Of a stretch of DNA of 5,103 bases, positions 1 to 4,949 are shown piece after piece (positions within the stretch are counted from its first letter, which is position 1; each line of letters starts with the position of its first letter). Origin of the DNA: Prolixibacteraceae bacterium. Its GTDB lineage: Bacteria; Bacteroidota; Bacteroidia; Bacteroidales; Prolixibacteraceae. The translations under genes and the position numbers were made by a program. The DNA lies in the NCBI GenBank assembly GCA_014380255.1, contig JACMKG010000025.1, positions 1-5,103 of the forward strand. Reading direction: 5' to 3'. The notes below the pieces were generated by a model. It was not told the DNA's origin, did not search any database, and saw nothing but the letters and a program-made list of their open reading frames with translations.

Positions 1-7
1 AAAAACA

Positions 8-33
8 AAAAGCCCCCTTTTCAGGAGGCTTTT
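8..33 (-). terminator. Rho-independent terminator of the DUF1080 gene
   Basis: Read on the minus strand, a 10-bp stem (AAAAGCCTCC with GGGGGCTTTT, one T-G wobble) closes a 6-base loop TGAAAA and runs into a T-rich tail. It lies 23 bases past the stop codon of the lipoprotein gene, the expected place for its terminator. The A-rich and T-rich flanks are fairly symmetrical, so it might also stop transcription coming from the left on the plus strand. Confidence 0.85.
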
Positions 34-56
34 CTATGTTTTATCGGATAGAATGC

Positions 57-866
57 TTATTCAGCCATTTCTTTGATCTTCACATTGCGGAACCATACGT
101 TGTCGCCATGATCCTGGAAAGCAATGTAACCTTCTTTGGCCACGTTAGCCCAATCTGGGTTCAACTCTGGGAATTTGCTGTCTTTAACAAGCTTTTTCCA
201 GTCGTCAGTCCATAAATGGTATTCTACAACCGTTGCACCGTTTTGTTTGTGAACAACAGTTCCTTTGAAGCAAATGATTTCCACGGTATTCCATTCACCT
301 GCAGGTTTTGCATTTTGTGGTTTTGCAGCAATAAGGTCATACAATGAACCAGCCTGACGGTTTCCGTCTTTACCCAACATAGCATCGGGGTGACGTTCGT
401 TGTCCAGGATCTGCATCTCAGGAGCAGTCTTGTAAACGGGCCAGTCTTTCACTTCCTGACCTAAATAGAAGATGCCAGAGTTGCCACCTTCCTGAATTTT
501 CCATTCCAGCTTTAACTGGAAGTTTTTGAATTTCTTGTCAAAGATCACATCGCCACCGTTTTCAGCGCCAGCTTCACCGGTGCCTGTGCCAATGCAATGC
601 ATGGTTCCATCCACGATTTCCCAACCTTTAGGGAATTCTGTTTTATTGTATCCTCTCCAGCCGTTTGAAGTAGTTCCATCGAACAACAATGTCCAGCCTG
701 AGTTAGCTTCTTCGGCCATTAATTTGTTTAATTCAGGAGCTTCTGTTGTTGCTACAGCTACTGAATCTTTGTTTTCCTGTTCACCGGTTTTCTTCTGGCC
801 ACCCTGGCAAGAGGCTAACCCAATGACAATAGCTCCAGTCAGTAAAAATGAATAGACTTTTTTCAT
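57..866 (-). CDS. DUF1080 / 3-keto-disaccharide hydrolase-like lipoprotein
   Basis: A 269-residue exported protein of the DUF1080 family (Pfam 3-keto-disaccharide hydrolase, a concanavalin-like beta-sandwich fold). The N-terminus is a lipoprotein signal: Lys2-Lys3, a hydrophobic stretch from about 5 to 17, then lipobox Leu17-Ala-Ser-Cys20. A hydrophilic linker (about 21-55) carries no acidic run directly after the cysteine. The domain covers about 58-266 and shows typical family words: WTLLFDGT (59-66), GWEIVDG (81-87), GGNSGIFYLG (127-136), PEMQILDN (149-156), GSLYDL (173-178), EWNTVEI (191-197) and a closing FQDHGDNVWFRNVKIKE (250-266). Family members cleave 3-keto sugars or bind glycans; the substrate cannot be told from sequence. 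The ATG at 864-866 fits because the signal peptide starts at once; no Shine-Dalgarno is present, as usual in Bacteroidota. It stands alone on its strand here, divergent from pfk, with its own terminator. The family call is firm, the catalytic activity is not. Confidence 0.93.
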   Translation of the reverse strand: MKKVYSFLLTGAIVIGLASCQGGQKKTGEQENKDSVAVATTEAPELNKLMAEEANSGWTLLFDGTTSNGWRGYNKTEFPKGWEIVDGTMHCIGTGTGEAGAENGGDVIFDKKFKNFQLKLEWKIQEGGNSGIFYLGQEVKDWPVYKTAPEMQILDNERHPDAMLGKDGNRQAGSLYDLIAAKPQNAKPAGEWNTVEIICFKGTVVHKQNGATVVEYHLWTDDWKKLVKDSKFPELNPDWANVAKEGYIAFQDHGDNVWFRNVKIKEMAE

Positions 867-921
867 GCTAAATAATTTTAGTTTATTGAATATTGATGTT
901 GGTTCTTGAAATAGATGTCGA

Positions 922-929
922 CAAAGTTA
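922..929 (-). promoter_or_regulatory. Candidate -7 promoter box of the DUF1080 gene
   Basis: On the minus strand this reads TAACTTTG, a full match to the Bacteroidota sigma-70 -7 consensus TAnnTTTG. It would give a leader of roughly 50 bases before the ATG at 866. A TTTTG lies upstream on the same strand, but only 12 bases away, closer than the usual -33 spacing, so the upstream half is not convincing. An inverted repeat (927-940) overlaps the box. Confidence 0.5.
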
Positions 930-1174
930 AGAAAACTTAAGCAAAAAGTTCAGCACCTGACAGCTTGTGTTGAAAAAAACAATAGGAATGGACTGTATTT
1001 TCAGGCTTTGGATGCTTTTGATCTATAAAGTGTTATTTTGTATAATCAGTAAATGAACCTCGGGTAAATACATTCTGATGCAATTGCCAGCTTCACAATT
1101 AACGAATTACAGGGGTTGCCTGTTTAACTCTAAAAAATCAAAGTAATTAATCCTTTAAAGTGAATTGCTTTTTG

Positions 1175-1182
1175 TAATTTCG
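1175..1182 (+). promoter_or_regulatory. Weak candidate -7 promoter box of pfk
   Basis: TAATTTCG has one mismatch to the Bacteroidota -7 consensus TAnnTTTG (C for the third T). It sits 47 bases upstream of the pfk ATG, a sensible leader length. No well-spaced -33 TTTG is seen; the nearest TTG (1166-1168) is too close. Confidence 0.3.
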
Positions 1183-1229
1183 GGAGACTATTTCAGAAAT
1201 GAAATTAGATCATCTATTAATTGAAATTT

Positions 1230-2261
1230 ATGAAACAGGAAAAGGTTAAAAGGATCGGTATATTGACTGCTGGGGGCGATTGCCCGGGATTAAACGCTGC
1301 TATCAGGGGAGTCGGTAAAACGGCCATGGTTCAGTACGGAATGGAAGTAATTGGCTTCTCCTCCGGATATACGGGGCTTATCTACAAGCAATACGTTGAG
1401 CTGACAGAAAAGGACCTGTCAGGTATCCTGACCTTGGGAGGTACTATTATTGGCACATCCAGAGAAAAACCTTTTAAAATAGTTACTGAGGAAGACAATG
1501 ACAAGCCTGAGCTGATCAAGAAGAATTACCATGACCTGGGTCTGGATGGGTTGGTGTGTATAGGTGGCAACGGAACGATGAAAACAGCTCACCTGTTGTC
1601 GAAAATCGGGTTAAATGTGATCGGCATGCCAAAGACCATCGACAATGATGTGTATGGAACGGATCTTACCTTCGGTTTTGACTCGGCTGTTTTAATTGCC
1701 ACGGAAGCGATCGACCGGTTGCATAGTACGGCAAACTCTCACGGGCGGGTAATGATCATTGAAGTCATGGGCCACAACGCAGGCTGGATTGCACTCTATG
1801 CTGGGATGGCAGGAGGGGGCGACATTATCCTCATTCCTGAAGTTGAGCATTCAATGAATAATATTTGCAATACCATCGAACAACGCTATAAAAACAACAA
1901 GCCTTATACAATTATAGTGGTGGCTGAAGGAATTGAACACCCGAAATCGATGTCGGCAGCAAGATACCTTTCCGAATCCATACAAGCACGCCTGGATGTG
2001 GAAGCTCGTGAAACTGTTTTGGGCTATACCCAGCGTGGAGGTACCCCTTCGCCCATGGACCGTATCCTGGCTACACGTTATGGCGCTTATGCAGCCCAGT
2101 GTATTGCTGAAGGAAATTTCGGCACCATGGTCGCCTTGAGAAACAACGAACTAACAACCGTTCCATTATCGGAGGTAGGAGGTAAGATGAGGTTGGTATC
2201 CTACGATAATCCTTTGCTGATAAAAGGCAGGATGATGGGCGTATCGTTTGGGGACAAATAG
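1230..2261 (+). CDS. pfkA: 6-phosphofructokinase, group III type
   Basis: A 343-residue cytoplasmic phosphofructokinase that phosphorylates fructose 6-phosphate to fructose 1,6-bisphosphate in glycolysis. Motifs in order: the nucleotide loop ILTAGGDCPG (11-20), LGGTIIGTSRE (69-79), IGGNGT (111-116), the catalytic PKTIDND (134-140, base Asp138), HGRVMIIEVMG (171-181), AEG with Glu233, and LGYTQRGGTPSPMDR (264-278). Aligned by eye to E. coli PfkA, the donor-determining positions 104 and 124 are Gly115 and Lys135. Gly at 104 is the ATP-type residue and Lys at 124 is typical of PPi-dependent or group III enzymes; this mixed pair is known in ATP-using group III enzymes, so ATP is the likelier donor. 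Asp103, Arg171 and His249 of E. coli appear as Asn114, His182 and Tyr266. I chose the ATG at 1230; a TTG at 1221 would add only Met-Lys-Phe. No Shine-Dalgarno is seen. The gene is alone on its strand and has no clear intrinsic terminator close behind. Confidence 0.95.
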   Translation: MKQEKVKRIGILTAGGDCPGLNAAIRGVGKTAMVQYGMEVIGFSSGYTGLIYKQYVELTEKDLSGILTLGGTIIGTSREKPFKIVTEEDNDKPELIKKNYHDLGLDGLVCIGGNGTMKTAHLLSKIGLNVIGMPKTIDNDVYGTDLTFGFDSAVLIATEAIDRLHSTANSHGRVMIIEVMGHNAGWIALYAGMAGGGDIILIPEVEHSMNNICNTIEQRYKNNKPYTIIVVAEGIEHPKSMSAARYLSESIQARLDVEARETVLGYTQRGGTPSPMDRILATRYGAYAAQCIAEGNFGTMVALRNNELTTVPLSEVGGKMRLVSYDNPLLIKGRMMGVSFGDK

Positions 2262-2374
2262 CCAAAGGGATACTGGCACCTGGCTTCCATCCATTGACAA
2301 GCATTGCCTTAATCAAAAGCACTGCAGGCTTGCCGATTAATAGCGGATTTTTCCAGATTTATGGCCGTGAGCTT

Positions 2375-2463
2375 TATATTAACTCTATGTCAGGTCTATG
2401 TTGGGGCTAACTTTGATTTCAAAATTATAGACCCAACATAGGGTTAATATAGCGTTAATATAG
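2375..2463. repeat. Nested inverted and direct repeat block downstream of pfk
   Basis: Two inverted pairs compete here. The first is TATATTAACTCTATGT (2375-2390) against ACATAGGGTTAATATA (2436-2451), 15 of 16 paired with one G-T wobble. The second is CTATGTTGGG (2396-2405) against CCCAACATAG (2432-2441), a perfect 10 bp. The right arms overlap at 2436-2441, so both cannot form fully at once. GTTAATATAG is also repeated directly at 2443-2452 and 2454-2463, an 11-base period near one helical turn. The role is unknown: possible alternative RNA folds, a protein-binding site, or a remnant of a small mobile element. Confidence 0.75.
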
Positions 2464-2515
2464 GGTTTTTGCCAATCACAATCACATGCAAAGCCTTTGT
2501 CTTCGCATGATTCAT

Positions 2516-2542
2516 CGGATCAATCTAAAAACACGGTGGATA
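2516..2542 (+). repeat. Left arm of a 27-bp inverted repeat
   Basis: This arm starts CGGATCAATCT and ends CGGTGGATA. It matches the reverse complement of 2884-2910 at 24 of 27 positions, with no gaps. The two arms enclose 341 bases and no gene, so the whole unit would be 395 bp. This would suit a small non-autonomous element, but the flanks TTCAT and TAAAA show no target-site duplication. Confidence 0.75.
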
Positions 2543-2611
2543 GTGATCAAAAGTGATTGCTTCAACTACTCTGGAGCCAAACCTCATTATAAATAACCAA
2601 CGAGCACTATC

Positions 2612-2773
2612 CCATACATGTGTCACCGCTAAAGCGGTTTATGGTGCATGGCATGCCATTCTACCATACTGTGACCGCTAACGCGGCTATCCAGGTGCGT
2701 TAGCACTGAAAGTATGGTAGCACAAGGAATGTATCAAGCCTTTTTAAAGGTGCATAGCACCGACAGTATGGTG
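2612..2773. repeat. Cluster of small hairpins bracketed by CCATACTGT-type arms
   Basis: Four short hairpins follow one another: ACCGC-TAAA-GCGGT (2625-2638), CCGC-TAAC-GCGG (2675-2686), GGTGC-GTTA-GCACT (2694-2707, one G-T pair) and GGTGC-ATA-GCACC (2749-2761). The middle two are enclosed by a perfect 10-bp stem CTACCATACT (2661-2670) and AGTATGGTAG (2711-2720), giving a cloverleaf-like shape. ACCATACTGT (2663-2672) can instead pair with ACAGTATGGT (2763-2772). The start (CCATACATGTGTCACCGCTAAAGCGG spans 2612-2637) resembles the second CCATAC-to-GCGG segment (2664-2686), so units appear duplicated. ATGGCATGCCAT (2648-2659) is a perfect palindrome between them. The layout recalls REP/BIME-type clusters; membership in a known family is not established. 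Confidence 0.75.
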
Positions 2774-2834
2774 TAAAGCTTGTGTTTGATAGATAGCAGA
2801 TTAATCGGTTGATAAAGGTAGGCGTTACAAACGG

Positions 2835-2910
2835 ATGCATAAATCTATCTACCGTCTTTTGTACTTGATCCGATTCACCCTTTTATCCACCGCCTTTTAA
2901 GATTGATCCG
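2835..2910 (-). repeat. Two tandem 38-bp repeat units
   Basis: On the minus strand, units 2910-2873 and 2872-2835 both begin CGGATCAA and share AAAAG, CGGT and GATA at the same offsets; 26 of 38 positions agree by eye. They abut with no spacer. A third related copy lies on the opposite strand at 2516-2542, and it is closer to the first unit (24 of 27) than the two tandem units are to each other. The divergence suggests an old duplication or functional conservation of the shared words. Confidence 0.65.
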
Positions 2911-2911
2911 T

Positions 2912-2933
2912 AAAAAAGCGCCTCTTTGAGCTT
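2912..2933 (-). terminator. Weak terminator candidate of the GH30 gene
   Basis: On the minus strand an AAGC/GCTT stem, with a further TC/GA pair beyond a 3-base bulge, runs into TTTTTTA. It lies about 75-95 bases past the GH30 stop codon. The stem is short and bulged, so this is a suggestion only; no better candidate is visible nearer the gene. Confidence 0.25.
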
Positions 2934-2979
2934 CTATTCTAAGGATTGAAGGATTGAGGGACTGTAGTACTTCTATTAC

Positions 2980-3000
2980 TTTTGCCTTTTGCCTTTTGCC
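2980..3000. repeat. Three tandem copies of TTTTGCC at the GH30 3' end
   Basis: Three exact 7-base copies lie at 2980-2986, 2987-2993 and 2994-3000, followed by seven Ts that run into the GH30 stop codon (3006-3008 on the minus strand). Similar A/G-rich words reappear in opposite orientation ahead of the gene. Confidence 0.85.
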
Positions 3001-3006
3001 TTTTTT
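2992..3006 (+). repeat. 15-bp inverted repeat flanking GH30, 3' side
   Basis: CCTTTTGCCTTTTTT here is the exact reverse complement of 4515-4529. The copy overlaps the last base of the GH30 stop codon. The sequence is simple, so slippage-prone low-complexity DNA explains it as well as a mobile-element end would. Confidence 0.6.
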
Positions 3007-4448
3007 TACTTAATAGGTATAATAAAAGTAGTAAGCGAAAGTGCCGGTGCATGGTATCCGATGATCTGATCTTTCAGGATGATATTCGAAATAGGGGCAC
3101 AGTTTTCAGAAGTGGAGGTGCGAAATGCTGATATTTTCTTTCCTGTTTTGCCGAAGGCATCCATATGCAGGTCATAAGCTTCGGGAGAGTGGGCAGTGTT
3201 AAGTACGGCCAGCACCAATTCCTTCTTATCAGGGCTAATGGCTGCCAGCATCCGATCGTTTGCTGTTTCAACAATCGTATAACCTTGTTTAAAAAAGCGG
3301 GTGATCTGCATCCTTACATACAGGTTTTTGATAACCTTGTATTCCTGGGATTTGAAGTTACACCTGATCAGGCACCACACATCGTTGGTCTCTTCCATCA
3401 GCTGCCAGTCAAGCCATGCCTGTGGTTTCATATACCGCATGTCATCCAGTAACTTTTGTGCCAGGGAAAGGTTGCTTTCAAAACTTGTTTTTCTGTTCCC
3501 ACTCGGTCCGGTTTCCGACTGCCAGAAAGGCTTATTGATTGCCTTCACCAACTTGTGAGCTTCTATGCGTTCACTGTTGTTCCCAGAATAGGTATGGGTG
3601 TTCAGCTGGCCAACTAAATGCAATACATCCCCGGCCGATTGGTACTCTTTTAAAACCTTTAGAAAGGCTGCAATGCTTGTTTCATCGGAGGCTGAAAGGA
3701 TGGTGTTTAGACCCGAGGTTTTGAGTTTAGGATATAGGATCCTTAGAATCTTAACTTGCGTTTGGGCATCGAAATGGCAACCTTCCTGGCTTCCTTTAAA
3801 ATACCAGTAATTGGAAGTTGCCTCATTGAATGGTTCAAGGGTTTTAAATTCAAGACCGTACTGATCTTTGTAATGTTTACAAACATCCACCAGGTAATCA
3901 CAAAACGCTTCGTAATACTCCGGTTTCAGGTTATCGTGCATCGGATCCAGGTTACCACCCGAACAGCCACTAAAGGTCATCCAGTAAGGAGGAGAATTGG
4001 AGAAGGCTTCAAAAACAGCATCCGGCCTTTTCTCTTTAATCTTAAGCATGATGATGCGCTGGGCTTTATCGGCCGTCCAGTCATAGGGAGCATCTGCCGA
4101 TTGCTTAAAGCCTTCCATCTCGGCCCGTTTGCCTTTTCCTTTGACCATATGACCATCGATGTGTGAAGAGTCGTCACCGGCACCTATGTTATACCGAAAG
4201 ATATTCATGTTCAGCTTATCGGGAGCGGTAATCAAATCAACGATGCTGTCTACCTTTGATTCCTCCCAGTTGCCTACCTGCGCCGCCCACCAGCACAGCG
4301 AGCTTCCCCAACCTTCAATGCTTTGATAGGTTTGTGAAGGATTAATGTTGATTGCGGTAGCTTTTCCCAGCTGTGCCTGTTGACTTTGTGATTTTAAAGA
4401 GAAACAAATGAATGAGCAGATAAACAGAAGGTAGATGAATCTTTTCAT
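3006..4448 (-). CDS. Secreted GH30-family glycoside hydrolase
   Basis: A 480-residue exported glycosidase of clan GH-A, family GH30 (O-glycosyl hydrolase, COG5520 type). Residues 1 to about 22 form a signal peptide (Lys2-Arg3, hydrophobic 4-18); there is no convincing lipobox at its end. The barrel starts with IEGWGSSLCWWAAQVG (44-59) and shows MNIFRYNIGAGDD (81-93), FEAFSNSPPYWMT (146-158), LEPFNEAT (204-211), LNTHTYSG (282-289), FWQSETGPSG (308-317) and AWLDWQLMEE (344-353). The likely acid/base is Glu209 after Asn208 and the likely nucleophile is Glu312. A C-terminal beta-sandwich (about 385-480) completes the usual GH30 architecture, and the length is normal. Family members cleave beta-linked glucans, galactans, xylans or glucosylceramide; the GWGSSLCWWA word resembles GH30 beta-1,6-galactanase-type proteins, but the substrate is not settled. 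The ATG at 4446-4448 begins the signal peptide. The susD-like gene upstream on the same strand suggests a PUL role. Confidence 0.92.
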   Translation of the reverse strand: MKRFIYLLFICSFICFSLKSQSQQAQLGKATAININPSQTYQSIEGWGSSLCWWAAQVGNWEESKVDSIVDLITAPDKLNMNIFRYNIGAGDDSSHIDGHMVKGKGKRAEMEGFKQSADAPYDWTADKAQRIIMLKIKEKRPDAVFEAFSNSPPYWMTFSGCSGGNLDPMHDNLKPEYYEAFCDYLVDVCKHYKDQYGLEFKTLEPFNEATSNYWYFKGSQEGCHFDAQTQVKILRILYPKLKTSGLNTILSASDETSIAAFLKVLKEYQSAGDVLHLVGQLNTHTYSGNNSERIEAHKLVKAINKPFWQSETGPSGNRKTSFESNLSLAQKLLDDMRYMKPQAWLDWQLMEETNDVWCLIRCNFKSQEYKVIKNLYVRMQITRFFKQGYTIVETANDRMLAAISPDKKELVLAVLNTAHSPEAYDLHMDAFGKTGKKISAFRTSTSENCAPISNIILKDQIIGYHAPALSLTTFIIPIK

Positions 4449-4514
4449 GAGGTGTAAGTTAATCGGTTTAGCCAGGATCGGATGATAAATCTGTTAGTGA
4501 ATGCTAAAGTAGAT

Positions 4515-4529
4515 AAAAAAGGCAAAAGG
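4515..4529 (-). repeat. 15-bp inverted repeat flanking GH30, 5' side
   Basis: AAAAAAGGCAAAAGG is the exact reverse complement of 2992-3006. Part of it, AAAGGCAAAAG (4518-4528), also pairs perfectly with CTTTTGCCTTT at 4596-4606, so a local 11-bp inverted repeat with a 67-base interior exists upstream of GH30. Confidence 0.6.
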
Positions 4530-4547
4530 AGATGGGATAAAGTAAAA

Positions 4548-4572
4548 AGTAAAAAGGTTAAAGTAAAAAGGT
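4548..4572. repeat. AGTAAAAAGGT direct repeat upstream of GH30
   Basis: AGTAAAAAGGT occurs at 4548-4558 and 4562-4572, a 14-base period, in a longer run of AAAGTAAAAAG words starting near 4540. A 6-bp stem AAAGGA/TCCTTT with loop AGACGC follows at 4575-4592 and then a T-rich run. No gene on the plus strand needs a terminator here. Confidence 0.7.
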
Positions 4573-4625
4573 GGAAAGGAAGACGCTCCTTTTTTCTTTT
4601 GCCTTTCATGTGTTTATAATTTTTG

Positions 4626-4691
4626 AACCACATAGACACATAGAGCACATATACTAATTTTTTACTATGTGTCCTATGTGTCTATGTGGTT
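4626..4691. repeat. Long perfect-stem hairpin starting AACCACATAG
   Basis: AACCACATAGACACATAG (4626-4643) is the exact reverse complement of 4674-4691. After one mismatch the stem continues with a wobble and six more pairs, so 25 of 26 positions pair around a 14-base loop (4652-4665). Each arm is itself built from repeated CACATAG words. Repeats with this CACATAG/CTATGTG style are, to my recollection, common between genes in Bacteroidota, so a dispersed repeat family is likely. It has no T-tract next to the stem, so it is not a standard terminator. Confidence 0.85.
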
Positions 4692-4896
4692 ATTTTTTCA
4701 TTTAGTTATGGATGCTTATAATCATTCTCCTGTGTGTCATAATACTATTGACATGAGAGTTTCTTATTCTTTAGTCAATATGGAGTATATTTTTGTTTTA
4801 GACTTGGATTTTCTTCCATCCAGCAATCGATATACAAATTGGATTTATATATCGATCCAAGCATATTCTCTGTTTAAGGTATCTGTATAAAAAGAC

Positions 4897-4928
4897 AAAA
4901 GCCGTCCCATATACATGGAACGGCTTTT
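4897..4928. terminator. Strong, probably bidirectional terminator after the susD-like gene
   Basis: A 14-position stem, AAAAGCCGTCCCAT with ATGGAACGGCTTTT, has one C-A mismatch and a 4-base loop ATAC. On the plus strand it is followed by a run of Ts; on the minus strand it is followed by TTTTGTCTTTTT. It begins 22 bases past the susD-like stop codon, so its obvious job is to end that minus-strand transcript before GH30. Confidence 0.9.
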
Positions 4929-4949
4929 TTTAGATTGGGTAATGATAAA

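Larger units (their letters stand above)
867..1229. other. Divergent intergenic region between the DUF1080 gene and pfk
   Basis: This 363-bp AT-rich spacer contains the 5' ends of two divergent genes, so both promoters should lie in it. Besides the two promoter candidates listed separately, I see a short inverted repeat TTAAG-AAAA-CTTAA (927-940) and a 5-bp hairpin ACAGG/CCTGT with loop GGTTG (1109-1123). No open reading frame or RNA gene is evident. Confidence 0.6.
2262..3005. other. Repeat-rich gene-free region between pfk and the GH30 gene
   Basis: No credible protein gene lies in these 744 bases; the short open frames show no recognisable domain. The stretch lies between two convergent genes, so it should contain only 3' ends. 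It is unusually long for that, and contains at least three separate repeat arrangements, described as individual features, plus a short direct repeat AGGATTGA near 2942-2957. From 2262 to about 2374 I see nothing notable, including no stem with a T-tract to end pfk. Confidence 0.7.
4449..4949. other. Intergenic region between the susD-like gene and GH30
   Basis: This 501-bp AT-rich stretch must carry the GH30 5' leader and probably its promoter. CTAAAGTA (4504-4511), read on the minus strand as TACTTTAG, is one mismatch from TAnnTTTG, but has no good -33 partner. From 4512 to 4606 it is A/G-rich with short repeats, then comes a large hairpin, then about 200 bases (4692-4896) with only minor palindromes such as ATCGATATA/TATATCGAT near 4826-4855, and finally the terminator. 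No gene is supported. Confidence 0.6.

Noticed and set aside
526..855. A 109-codon plus-strand open frame inside the DUF1080 gene
   Set aside because: It is antisense to the lipoprotein gene, is rich in Pro and Ser from the reverse reading, and has no family features.
1109..1123. A hairpin ACAGG-GGTTG-CCTGT as a terminator or riboswitch ahead of pfk
   Set aside because: The 5-bp stem stands alone with no T-tract and no wider conserved riboswitch structure that I recognise.
1221..1229. A TTG start giving pfk three extra residues
   Set aside because: The ATG at 1230 fits the family N-terminus, MKQEKVKRIGILT, and no ribosome-binding signal favours the TTG.
2071..2322. An 83-codon minus-strand open frame at the pfk 3' end
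   Set aside because: It is antisense to the conserved pfk C-terminal region; no domain is visible.
2612..2773. A CRISPR array or tRNA-like cloverleaf
   Set aside because: There are no equal-length repeats with unique spacers, and no anticodon stem, T-loop GTTCGA-type word or CCA end. The folds are better described as palindromic repeats.
3756..4166. A 136-codon plus-strand open frame inside GH30
   Set aside because: It lies antisense to the conserved GH30 barrel, whose motifs are intact on the other strand; it is a shadow frame.
4445..4648. A 67-codon minus-strand open frame overlapping the GH30 start
   Set aside because: It begins in the left arm of the hairpin and runs through the A/G-rich simple repeats, giving a Lys- and Leu-rich product with no family features.
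4669..4890. A 73-codon plus-strand open frame ending just before the 4897-4928 terminator
   Set aside because: It starts on a GTG inside the AACCACATAG hairpin, has no recognisable domain, and is rich in AT-driven Tyr, Ile and Ser. The terminator is better explained by the susD-like gene. A real small protein is not excluded, but nothing supports it.
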